Assembly: GCA_034432935.1 (NCBI GenBank)
Contig: DAOUBD010000013.1
Coordinates: forward strand, 1-22,156
From: DAOUAG01 sp034432935
Lineage (GTDB): Bacteria; Chloroflexota; Dehalococcoidia; SM23-28-2; RBG-16-64-32
Reading direction: 5' to 3'
DNA length: 22,156 bases
The notes under the pieces are model-generated. The model worked only from the letters and a program-made list of their open reading frames with translations, ran no database searches and was not told where the DNA came from. Shown here in pieces: positions 5,846-12,954 of the stretch; within the stretch, counting starts at the first letter, position 1; every line of letters starts with the position of its first letter. A program made the translations under genes and the position numbers.

Positions 5846-7825
5846 ATGACAACCGCCCAACAACGCATCGCCGGGCCCGAAAGGCCTGGAGGCCAGGGTT
5901 TGGACCCCAACCAAGAGGAGTCCGGCAACCGCGCCATCATCGCCCTCCTCACCGATCCCGTCCGAGGGCCCGAGACCGACCTGGTCATCACCTATCGCAG
6001 CGCGTCTGACGGCCAGGGCGCCTACGAGGTCTGGGCCAAGCGGGGTATGATCCGGTTCGTGCGGGTGCTGGACAACGATGGCTATGGCTACCAGGTGATC
6101 GAGCAGATAGGCGTGAACCCCGTCGCCGACCAGGACCCAACGGCCTTGGCCACCCTGGCGGACGAGCTGGAAGCCGGCGCCAGGTCCGGCTTCTCCGGAA
6201 CGGACCCGGCGAGAGCCTTCGTAGAGCCCGAACACCTCACCTATCCCCTGGCCTTCGAACGGATCGCCCAGCTCTTCGACAGCCCCAACGCACCGGACAT
6301 CGTCATCAGCCCCAAGAGCTACGCCTTCGGACGGCAGCCGGGGCAACATGGCGCCCTGGACGTCGTGCAATCGCGGGCGCCCCTGGTCTTCTGCGGCCCG
6401 GGCGTACGCAAGGGCGTCACCGATGCCGTCTGTGCTCAGGTGGACGTGGCGCCCACCCTGGCCAAGCTCCTGGGCATCCCCCCGATCGACGGCAAAGATA
6501 GCACCGGCCGCACCTCCAGCCAGCGCGGCGCCGGCCCAGACGTCTTTCTCAAGCGGCAGGACGGGCGGGTGCTGACCGAAATCCTGGACACGGACACCGG
6601 CGGCCAGCTCCGCCAGAAGCCGGAACGGATCTACCTCTTTCTCCTCGATGGCCTGAGCAACACCGAACTCCTGGAGCGGGTGGAGAAGGATAGGGAGTCC
6701 ATTCCCAACCTGGCGCGCCTCATGGAAGAGGGGCTGGTGTTCCGCTACGGCACCATCGTCAACTTCCCTAGCATCACCTGGCCCAGCCACAACGCCCTGG
6801 GCACTGGGGCCTGGTGCGGGCACCACGACATCGTCAACCCCGTGTACTACCTTCGGGACAAGCGCAAGACCGTGGCCCCCCAGGGGATGCAGTTCGACAC
6901 GGCCAAGTTCCTCTCGCAGGAGGTAGAGACCATCTTCGAAGCCGTCCACCGCGCCTTCGGCCGCTGGGACGGCCGCCGCGGCGCGGTCACGGCCTCTATC
7001 AACGAACCGTGCGTGCGGGGCGCCGCCCACGGCACCCTCGAGCGCAAGTTGCTGGCCGACGAGGCGGAGTTCCGGGAAGCGGCCAAAGCCAACCGCGACG
7101 ACACCTGCCCCCGGTGGAAGGAGGACGGCCAGGACGGCGTTCACCGCTACTCCAACGTCGACGGCTTGGGCCTGGCGCAGGCCCTCTTGCTATTCGGCTC
7201 CGAGACCATGCCGCCGCCGGTGTTCACCTTCCATGAGTTCGCCCTGACCGACGCCGTTGGACACGATTACGGGCCCCACCACGAGGCGATGCGCGACGCC
7301 CTCATCGAGACAGACAGGCGCATCGGCAAGATCATGTCGCTCCTGGAGGCGCGGGGGCTGCGAGACTCGACGCTCTTCGTCCTCAGCGCCGATCACGGCA
7401 TGGCGCCCATCGACACAGAGCTTGCGGCCAACCAGGTGCAGGCCGTCCTGGACGCCGGACTGAAGGCCGTGGTGCCGGCCCCCTGCATCTATCTGCTGGA
7501 CATGGAGGTCGTCCTGGAGCCGGCCATGGACGGGCGGACCGTCACCGTCACCGTCCTGGCCAACGACGCTGACGAGAGCGGAGAGAAGCCGCCTATCCAG
7601 GGCGCCAACGTGCGGGTCGTCGGCCACCGGGGCGCCGTCTACGCCGAGTCCGAGACCGACGCCTTCGGTGTGGCTGGCCTGCCGCTGCCGGTGGAGGCGG
7701 CGCCGGAGGAGATCGTCATCGCAGTCCATCACGACGATTACAACCCCCGGCACGTACGCCTAGACGGCGTAAACGTTGTGGAAGATCTGCGGGAACGGCT
7801 GTACGGTGCCCGAAAGGTCCCTTAG
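5846..7825 (+). CDS. Alkaline-phosphatase-superfamily (NPP-type) phosphodiesterase with permuted domain order and C-terminal Ig-like domain
   Basis: A 659-residue protein from ATG 5846 (GGGGAGGG five bases upstream). The second half carries the usual N-terminal catalytic elements of the type I phosphodiesterase/NPP fold: metal ligand D268 in LLDG, nucleophile T311 in FPSITWPSHNAL, DAVGHDYGP with D469 and H473, and DHGM at 516-519. The elements that normally follow these instead lie in the first half: PGQHGALDV (H168, the third metal-site histidine), PLVFCGPGVRKG and DVAPTLAKLLGIP. After DHGM the protein goes into a beta-rich TVTVTVLANDADESG...VRVVGHRGAVY segment resembling a carboxypeptidase-regulatory or Ig-like domain. 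No signal peptide is seen, so it is probably cytoplasmic. All metal ligands appear present, so it is probably active on phosphate mono- or diesters; the substrate is unknown. Confidence 0.85.
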   Translation: MTTAQQRIAGPERPGGQGLDPNQEESGNRAIIALLTDPVRGPETDLVITYRSASDGQGAYEVWAKRGMIRFVRVLDNDGYGYQVIEQIGVNPVADQDPTALATLADELEAGARSGFSGTDPARAFVEPEHLTYPLAFERIAQLFDSPNAPDIVISPKSYAFGRQPGQHGALDVVQSRAPLVFCGPGVRKGVTDAVCAQVDVAPTLAKLLGIPPIDGKDSTGRTSSQRGAGPDVFLKRQDGRVLTEILDTDTGGQLRQKPERIYLFLLDGLSNTELLERVEKDRESIPNLARLMEEGLVFRYGTIVNFPSITWPSHNALGTGAWCGHHDIVNPVYYLRDKRKTVAPQGMQFDTAKFLSQEVETIFEAVHRAFGRWDGRRGAVTASINEPCVRGAAHGTLERKLLADEAEFREAAKANRDDTCPRWKEDGQDGVHRYSNVDGLGLAQALLLFGSETMPPPVFTFHEFALTDAVGHDYGPHHEAMRDALIETDRRIGKIMSLLEARGLRDSTLFVLSADHGMAPIDTELAANQVQAVLDAGLKAVVPAPCIYLLDMEVVLEPAMDGRTVTVTVLANDADESGEKPPIQGANVRVVGHRGAVYAESETDAFGVAGLPLPVEAAPEEIVIAVHHDDYNPRHVRLDGVNVVEDLRERLYGARKVP

Positions 7826-7830
7826 GCCCC

Positions 7831-8304
7831 CTATTTCCCCGCGGTCATCCGGCGCCGCAGATTGGCCATCTCGATAGCGGCTTCCAGGGCATCCAACCCC
7901 TTGTTGCCCTCCACGCCGCCTGCCCTGGCCAGCGCCTGCTCATCGGTATCGCAGGTCAAGACCCCGAAGATGCAGGGCACGCCGGTGTCCAGCGCCACCC
8001 TCTGGATGCCGGCCGCGGCCTGGGTAGCCACGTGGAGATAGTGGTCCGTCTCGTGCCGTATGACGGCCCCCAGGCAGACGATGGCATCGAAACGCCCCGA
8101 TCTCGCCAGTTGCTGCGCCACCTGCGGCAGTTCGAAGGACCCGGGCGCCCACACAACCTCATGCTCTTTCACACGATGGCGCCGCACGCCCTCCAACGCC
8201 CCGGCCAGCAGGCGAGACGTCACGTGCTCGTTGAACCGCGAGACGACGATGCCCACCGTAAGGGACGAGCCGTCTAACTGGGGAGAGGGCGCTTTCTCAG
8301 GCAT
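7831..8304 (-). CDS. ribH: 6,7-dimethyl-8-ribityllumazine synthase
   Basis: 157 residues from ATG 8304, the usual RibH length; upstream in-frame codons to 8394 are not family-like. RibH condenses 5-amino-6-ribitylaminouracil with 3,4-dihydroxy-2-butanone 4-phosphate, the penultimate riboflavin step, and usually assembles as pentamers or 60-mers. Motifs: SRFNEHVTSRLLAGAL, WAPGSFELPQVAQQLA, CLGAVIRHETDHY (the catalytic-histidine region), PCIFGVLTCDTDEQALARAG, GNKGLDALEAAIEMANL. IRHETDHY replaces the commoner IRGETPHF. The gene converges on the phosphatase with five bases between the stops. It stands alone, separate from the other rib genes in the window. Confidence 0.96.
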   Translation of the reverse strand: MPEKAPSPQLDGSSLTVGIVVSRFNEHVTSRLLAGALEGVRRHRVKEHEVVWAPGSFELPQVAQQLARSGRFDAIVCLGAVIRHETDHYLHVATQAAAGIQRVALDTGVPCIFGVLTCDTDEQALARAGGVEGNKGLDALEAAIEMANLRRRMTAGK

Positions 8305-8335
8305 CGGGCAGCCAACAGCATCTCGTTTTGCCCCG

Positions 8336-8341
8336 ATTATA
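8336..8341 (-). promoter_or_regulatory. -10 box upstream of ribH
   Basis: The minus strand reads TATAAT at 8341-8336, predicting a start near 8329 and a leader of about 25 bases, too short for an FMN riboswitch. No clear -35 or strong Shine-Dalgarno sequence is visible. Confidence 0.4.
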
Positions 8342-8467
8342 GGCCCCTCAGGCGGCCAGCGGTAGCGGAGCGCCCGGAAGGCTCTACCTGTCATCGGCGC
8401 CAGGATCCAAAGTCTCTGGTTCCTAGAACGCTGAATCGCTATTCCCGATTGATGTATCCCATTCCCC

Positions 8468-8496
8468 TTGTTCTAGCGCTCGCTAAGACATACCCT
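8468..8496 (+). promoter_or_regulatory. Possible promoter for the acyl-CoA dehydrogenase
   Basis: TTGTTC (8468-8473), 17 bases, TACCCT (8491-8496). Spacing is ideal but both hexamers are imperfect. The predicted leader is about 78 bases. The divergent ribH-dehydrogenase gap (8305-8580, about 276 bases) shows no other convincing signal. Confidence 0.3.
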
Positions 8497-8580
8497 GGGG
8501 TTGGAGCTGCCGGATCGGCGGCGGCACGGACTCTTAGGAAAGGAGTGTCAGGCGACGGCGCGTTGCGCCTCCCTGAGAAT

Positions 8581-9825
8581 ATGGAGATGGTACAGACATC
8601 GGACCGGCCCGCCACCCAGTTCTCCATGGAGCTGAACGACGAGCAGCGGCAGATCCGCGAATGGGTGCACGGCTTCGCCAAGAACGTCGTTCGGCCCGCA
8701 GCCCATGAGTGGGACGAGCGGGAGGAGACGCCGTGGCCCATCATCCAGGAGGCGGCCCGCATCGGCCTCTACTCCTTCGAGTTCATGCAGACGGCCTTCA
8801 TGGACCCCACGGGACTGACCATGCCCATAGCCCACGAGGAGCTGTTCTGGGGCGATGCCGGCATCGGCCTGTCCATCATGGGGACGGGGTTGGCCGTGGC
8901 CGGCATCTTCGCCAACGGCACCCCACAGCAGATCGCCGAATGGGTGCCCCGGTGCTTCGGCACGCCCGAAAAGGTGCAGCTGGGCGCCTTCTGCGTCAGC
9001 GAACCGGATGCTGGCTCCGACGTGAGCGCCCTGCGCACCCGGGCCGTCTACGACGAGGCGAAGGACGAATGGGTGTTGAACGGCACCAAGACCTGGATCA
9101 CCAACGGGGGCATCGCCGATGTCCACGTGGTGGTAGCCTCCGTGGCGCCCGAGCTAGGGGCGAGGGGCCACGCCACCTTTGTGGTCCCGCCGGGGACGCC
9201 GGGGCTAAGCATGGGGCAGAAGTTCAAGAAGCACGGCATCCGCGCCAGCCACACGGCAGAGGTGATCCTGGACAACTGCCGGGTGCCGGGGAGCTGCCTT
9301 CTGGGCGGCAAAGAGAAGCTGGAGGAGCGGCTGGCCCGGGCCCGCGAGGGCAAGAAGACCTCCAATCACGGCGCCCTCCGCACCTTCGAGGCATCCCGCC
9401 CCACCGTGGGCGCCCAGGCCGTCGGCATCGCCCGGGCGGCTTACGAGTACGCCCTGGAGTACGCCAAGCAGCGGGTCCAGTTTGGCCGGCCCATCATCGA
9501 GAACCAGGCCATCGCCTTCAAGCTGGCCGATATGAAGACCCGCATCGACGCAGCGCGCTTGCTGGTCTGGAGGGCGGCCTGGATGGCCCGCAACGGCAAG
9601 GCGTTCGAGAACGGCGAGGGGTCCATGTCCAAGCTCTACGCCGGCGAGACTGCCGTCTGGGTCACGGAGGAAGCGATCCAGATCATGGGCGGCTACGGCT
9701 ACGTGCGGGAGAACCCGGTGGAGCGCTGGCACCGGGACGCCAAGATCTACACGATCTTCGAGGGAACCTCAGAGATCCAGCGGCTGGTTATCGCCCGGGC
9801 CATCTCCGGCGTGTACATCCGCTAG
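8581..9825 (+). CDS. Acyl-CoA dehydrogenase
   Basis: About 414 residues. FAD-dependent alpha,beta-oxidation of an acyl-CoA, electrons passing to ETF. It carries CVSEPDAGSDVSALRT (first family signature, FAD/substrate contact), LNGTKTWITNGG, ARAAYEYALEYAKQRVQFGR, and the C-terminal IMGGYGYVRENPVERWHRD followed by IYTIFEGTSEIQRL, where E394 sits at the usual catalytic-base position. An internal KEKLEERLARAREGKKTSNHG insert (about 245-265) is longer than in short-chain members. The frame is open to 8449, but the family-like region begins at MELNDEQRQIREW (8626). ATG 8581 is chosen as the nearest upstream start and 8626 is an alternative; neither has a strong ribosome binding site. The substrate cannot be named. 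Confidence 0.93.
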   Translation: MEMVQTSDRPATQFSMELNDEQRQIREWVHGFAKNVVRPAAHEWDEREETPWPIIQEAARIGLYSFEFMQTAFMDPTGLTMPIAHEELFWGDAGIGLSIMGTGLAVAGIFANGTPQQIAEWVPRCFGTPEKVQLGAFCVSEPDAGSDVSALRTRAVYDEAKDEWVLNGTKTWITNGGIADVHVVVASVAPELGARGHATFVVPPGTPGLSMGQKFKKHGIRASHTAEVILDNCRVPGSCLLGGKEKLEERLARAREGKKTSNHGALRTFEASRPTVGAQAVGIARAAYEYALEYAKQRVQFGRPIIENQAIAFKLADMKTRIDAARLLVWRAAWMARNGKAFENGEGSMSKLYAGETAVWVTEEAIQIMGGYGYVRENPVERWHRDAKIYTIFEGTSEIQRLVIARAISGVYIR

Positions 9826-9844
9826 GCCGCCGGCCGCGGCTAGC
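9821..9844. terminator. Shared hairpin between convergent genes
   Basis: GCTAGgCCGC and GCGGCTAGC form a nine-pair stem with one bulged G around a five-base loop. The stop codon of the dehydrogenase (9823-9825) lies in the left arm and that of the beta-propeller gene (9840-9842) in the right arm. No T tract follows on either side, so termination is only suggested by position. Confidence 0.4.
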
Positions 9845-11117
9845 TACCCGCGTGGATGATACCGACGCGGTTGAGAGTGGCGTCCGAGAAGTAGACGTCG
9901 CCGTTGGGGGCAACGGCTAGGCCCCGGACCTGGGTATTCAAGCGCCTGATGGCCAAGCACGGATCGGGCGAGGGGCTGGGCAAATTTGCGAGGGCCGCGG
10001 GGCACCGGGGGGCGAACGATAACGATGTTTCATAAACGGGGAGCTTGTATGCGTGAACGGCTCCGGTGCGCGTGTCTATTCTAGCTATCGACTCGCTGCC
10101 CCAACCAGCGACCCACGCGACGTCGCCTCGCTGATTCACAGCGACATAGTCGAACAGGCCGAGTCCGCCCGTTGCCAGCGCCTTGTCGGCATCCGAGGCG
10201 AAGATCAGGGGCGTCAGACCCTTGTCGGTCACCCAACCGAGAACGGCCATCGACATAGCCGTATTAGCCTGGATGCCGAAGAGCCGTCCGTCCGCGCTGC
10301 GCGCCAGGGCCGTCATCCCGGGACCGGCGGCAGTGAAGGCGCCTGTGGCAAGGTCGATCCACCCGGTCTGGGGCTCGCTGATCCCCTCGATACCCCATCG
10401 GCTGGTCATCCACAGGGTGGCTCCGGAGAGCTCGATGTCGTAGGCGGGGCCGAAGCTGGAGGGATATGGAATCTCCCGTTTCTTCCCGGTGGCTAGGTCA
10501 AACTCGGTGACCGCCGGCACGTTGATCCGGCTCAGGTAGACGATCCGGCCCTCGCCGAGGGCCATGTCGAGGATCTGGGTCCCGTCCGGCGGCGAATACG
10601 GCACCGTTGCTGTCTGGGGCTCACCGATGTCTGTTTGCGTGAACTTCGCGGTGCCTGGATCGAAGTCCGTGACCACGCTGCCCTCGGCGAAGATGATGTG
10701 GCCGCGGGCGTTCACGCCGATGGCGGAATACAGCTCGCTGCCGTTGCTCCGGGGGATGGCGAAGGTCTCTACGTTTCCGTTGGCCGGTGAGTAGTGGTAG
10801 AGGGTGTTGCTCACACCGCCATACGCAAAGACCATGAACCACAGATCACCTGTCGAGGGGTCCACCGCGAGGTGCGAAGGAGGGTTGGGTAAGTCCGCCA
10901 AAGCCCTTGGGAACTCCACGGCAGGGTCGGCGGCTACGATCTGAGGCTCTCCACCCGGCCCGGCGTGAGCGCTAACGTCTTGCGATGCCAGGGGCGGGCC
11001 GGCGTCGCCGCCCATCAGTAACGCCGTGGCCGCTCCCGCGGTTGCGCCCGCCACGGCGATGACAACGGCGGCAGCCACCAAGCGCGAGCCCCGGCATCTA
11101 CTGAGCAGGGTCATCAT
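9840..11117 (-). CDS. Membrane-anchored or secreted beta-propeller protein (virginiamycin B lyase/SMP-30-like fold)
   Basis: About 425 residues from ATG 11117 (GTG 11123 and ATG 11114 are alternatives). Residues about 10-35 form a hydrophobic signal or anchor (LVAAAVVIAVAGATAGAATA). The rest has repeating blade-like units ending in small-molecule-lyase or NHL-type strands: HLAVDPSTGDLWFMVF, IGVNARGHIIFAEGS, MALGEGRIVYLSR, IELSGATLWMTS, YVAVNQRGDVAWVAGWG and LAVAPNGDVYFSDATLNRVG. This suggests six or seven blades. Such propellers bind ligands or act as lyases or hydrolases outside the cytoplasm; no catalytic residues can be assigned here. A good promoter precedes it. It lies alone between convergent stops and the ribBA 3' end. 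Confidence 0.75.
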   Translation of the reverse strand: MMTLLSRCRGSRLVAAAVVIAVAGATAGAATALLMGGDAGPPLASQDVSAHAGPGGEPQIVAADPAVEFPRALADLPNPPSHLAVDPSTGDLWFMVFAYGGVSNTLYHYSPANGNVETFAIPRSNGSELYSAIGVNARGHIIFAEGSVVTDFDPGTAKFTQTDIGEPQTATVPYSPPDGTQILDMALGEGRIVYLSRINVPAVTEFDLATGKKREIPYPSSFGPAYDIELSGATLWMTSRWGIEGISEPQTGWIDLATGAFTAAGPGMTALARSADGRLFGIQANTAMSMAVLGWVTDKGLTPLIFASDADKALATGGLGLFDYVAVNQRGDVAWVAGWGSESIARIDTRTGAVHAYKLPVYETSLSFAPRCPAALANLPSPSPDPCLAIRRLNTQVRGLAVAPNGDVYFSDATLNRVGIIHAGS

Positions 11118-11171
11118 TGCCACCCGCTCGTCGTCGTGAACCGATAGTACGGCTCGGCACCTCTCACACGC

Positions 11172-11199
11172 ATCATAGCACCGCAGCGGCGTTTGTCAA
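11172..11199 (-). promoter_or_regulatory. Sigma-70-type promoter for the beta-propeller gene
   Basis: On the minus strand TTGACA (11199-11194), 16 bases, TATGAT (11177-11172), giving a start near 11165 and a leader of about 45 bases. Confidence 0.7.
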
Positions 11200-11417
11200 G
11201 GAGAGGAGAGGAGAAGAGAGCTTTCGAGCGATATTCTAGGCTTTGCGTACCCTGGTTGGGTTTTAGAGCGGATTGAGGAGGAGGCCCGCATCTGCGCCTC
11301 ATGAGCAGAGACTGGGGGTGGGCCGTCTGCACGGGGAGCCCGCGGGCGGGGGAATGCGGCACCATGGCGGGTTGGGCTGGAGCCCGCCCTGAGGCCGGCC
11401 GCCGGCCGCGGCCGCCC
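11200..11417. other. Intergenic tract between beta-propeller promoter and ribBA
   Basis: No gene is supported here. A purine-rich run of GGAGAG-type repeats (about 11200-11222, plus strand) lies just upstream of the beta-propeller -35. Near ribBA, GGCGGG/CCCGCC (about 11368-11390) and a very GC-rich inverted stretch (about 11395-11416) could form terminator hairpins for ribBA, but no T tract was found. Confidence 0.3.
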
Positions 11418-12695
11418 CTACATGGGCATTTCGATGAAGTGGCCCAGCTTGTCGCGCTTCGTCTCCAGGTAGCGCCGGTTGTGGGGGTTGGGCGTGGCCA
11501 GGATCGGCACCCGCTCCACCACCTCCAGGCCGTAGCCCTCCAGGCCCGCCCGCTTGGCGGGATTATTGGTTAGCAGGCGAATCTTCTTCAGGCCCAGGTC
11601 CATCAGGATCTGCATGCCGATACCGTAATCCCGCCGGTCGGCTGCGAAGCCCAGGGCCTCGTTAGCCTCGACGGTGTCCAAACCCTGCTGCTCCTGGAGC
11701 TGGTAGGCCCGCACCTTGTTGCAGAAGCCGATGCCGCGGCCCTCCTGGCGCATGTAGACGAACACCCCCCTGCCCTCCTGCACGATGCGCTGTAGCGCCA
11801 GGTCCACCTGCTCGCCGCAGTCGCAACGCAGGGAGGAGAAGACGTCCCCAGAGACGCACTGGGAGTGCACCCGCACCAGCACCGGCTCCGGCGTTGTGAT
11901 ATCGCCGTAGACGAGGGCCGCGTGCTCGTCGGGATCGATGGCCGAGCGGTAGGCGTAGAGGGTGAACACCCCCCAGCGGGTGGGCATAGTGGTGGCGGCC
12001 ACCCGCTCGATGAGGCGCTCCCGCTGGACGCGGTAGTTGATGAGCTCCGAGATGCTGATCACCTTGAGACCGTGCCGGTCGGCGAACTTCTTGATCTGGG
12101 GCAGCCGCATCATAGTGCCGTCCGGGTTCATGAGCTCGCAGAGGACGCCGGCGGGGGAGAGCCCGGCCAGGCGGCAGAGGTCGACAGTGGCCTCGGTGTG
12201 GCCGGCGCGAACCAGCACGCCACCCTCGCGAGCCCGCAGGGGATACATGTGACCCGGCATCACGATATCGCTGGGGAGCGACTTGGGGTCCGCCAGCACC
12301 CTTATAGTCCGCGCCCGGTCAGCCGCCGAGACGCCGGTGGTGATGCCGTGGCGGGCGTCGACGGAGACGGTGAAGGCGGTGCCGTACTGGGCCTGGTTGT
12401 TGCCCACCATGAGGGGGATGCGCAGGTGGTCCAGGCGGTCGCCCGAGAGGGGCACGCAGATGATGCCGCTGGTATAGCGGAGCATGAAGGCGATGGCTTC
12501 CTCCGTGACGAACTCCGCCGGCATCGTGAGGTCGCCCTCGTTCTCCCGCCCTTCGTCGTCCAGGATGATGACGAAACGGCCCCGGCGGTACTCGTCGATG
12601 GCCTCCTCGATGGTGTTCAGCCCTTTTTCACGGGCGGTGCGGGCGCGCCGGTGCTTATCGATGGGCTCGATCTTCGGAAGTTCGGTCTTCGCCAT
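11418..12695 (-). CDS. ribBA: Bifunctional 3,4-dihydroxy-2-butanone-4-phosphate synthase / GTP cyclohydrolase II
   Basis: 425 residues from ATG 12695, with AAGGAGG six bases upstream. The N-terminal half is RibB: DDEGRENEGDL (46-56, acidic metal site), HGITTGVSAADRARTI, RAGHTEATVDL. The C-terminal half is RibA: zinc ligands C280, C291 and C293 in HSQC and LRCDCGEQ, the active-site YMRQEGRGIGFCNKVRAY, and LLTNNPAKRAGLEGYGLEV. Together they make the butanone phosphate from ribulose 5-phosphate and the pyrimidine precursor from GTP, the two entry points to riboflavin. HSQC replaces the usual HSEC. The frame is open upstream to 12863 but without family similarity. The gene has its own promoter, with a stable hairpin in the leader. 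Confidence 0.97.
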   Translation of the reverse strand: MAKTELPKIEPIDKHRRARTAREKGLNTIEEAIDEYRRGRFVIILDDEGRENEGDLTMPAEFVTEEAIAFMLRYTSGIICVPLSGDRLDHLRIPLMVGNNQAQYGTAFTVSVDARHGITTGVSAADRARTIRVLADPKSLPSDIVMPGHMYPLRAREGGVLVRAGHTEATVDLCRLAGLSPAGVLCELMNPDGTMMRLPQIKKFADRHGLKVISISELINYRVQRERLIERVAATTMPTRWGVFTLYAYRSAIDPDEHAALVYGDITTPEPVLVRVHSQCVSGDVFSSLRCDCGEQVDLALQRIVQEGRGVFVYMRQEGRGIGFCNKVRAYQLQEQQGLDTVEANEALGFAADRRDYGIGMQILMDLGLKKIRLLTNNPAKRAGLEGYGLEVVERVPILATPNPHNRRYLETKRDKLGHFIEMPM

Positions 12696-12714
12696 TGAGG
12701 CCTCCTTCGCTGGT

Positions 12715-12741
12715 CCCGTCCCGTTCCATGACGGGTACGGG
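12715..12741 (-). promoter_or_regulatory. Stable hairpin at the 5' end of the ribBA leader
   Basis: In the transcript sense CCCGTACCCGT (12741-12731), loop CATGGA, ACGGGACGGG (12724-12715) pair as ten base pairs with a single bulged A. It starts within a few bases of the predicted transcript start (about 12743) and ends well before the AAGGAGG ribosome binding site. It could stabilise the message or bind a regulator. It does not resemble the FMN riboswitch. Confidence 0.55.
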
Positions 12742-12749
12742 CTCAGATT

Positions 12750-12755
12750 ATTATA
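12750..12755 (-). promoter_or_regulatory. -10 box of ribBA
   Basis: The minus strand reads TATAAT at 12755-12750, giving a leader of about 48 bases to the ATG at 12695. No recognisable -35 hexamer was found at normal spacing. Confidence 0.5.
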
Positions 12756-12892
12756 GCGCCGCTGCCCCACAACGGTCTTTGGAAGGCGAATACCGGAAGT
12801 ACGCTTTCGGATAACACCAGGGCAACCCAGGGGCGCGCCACACCCGGCGGCGAGGGACAGCAACCGCCTAGAACTGGCAGAGACGCAGGCCG

Positions 12893-12925
12893 GGAGCCTC
12901 CCCCCAGAATCAGGGGAGAGGCTCC
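12893..12925 (-). terminator. Terminator hairpin after the haem/dockerin protein gene
   Basis: GGAGCCTCCCCCC (12893-12905) pairs with GGGGAGAGGCTCC (12913-12925) in 12 base pairs with one mismatch, loop AGAATCA. It lies 30 bases beyond the stop at 12955 and before the ribBA promoter. It lacks a T tract. Confidence 0.5.
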
Positions 12926-12954
12926 ACGGGTTTGCTGGCGCTACGGCGCAGGCG

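Noticed and set aside
5807..7144. Long open frame of 445 codons on the minus strand
   Set aside because: It lies entirely antisense to the phosphatase, has Gly/Val/Leu-rich composition typical of high-GC mirror frames, and shows no recognisable motif.
8709..9920. Long open frame of 403 codons on the plus strand
   Set aside because: Out of frame within the acyl-CoA dehydrogenase; Arg/Gly/Pro-rich with no family features.
11865..12698. Plus-strand frame of 277 codons opposite ribBA
   Set aside because: Antisense to an intact ribBA; His/Glu/Gly-rich low-information sequence.
12696..12954. FMN riboswitch upstream of ribBA
   Set aside because: The leader after the TATAAT is only about 48 bases, and none of the conserved FMN-element sequence blocks was recognised by eye.
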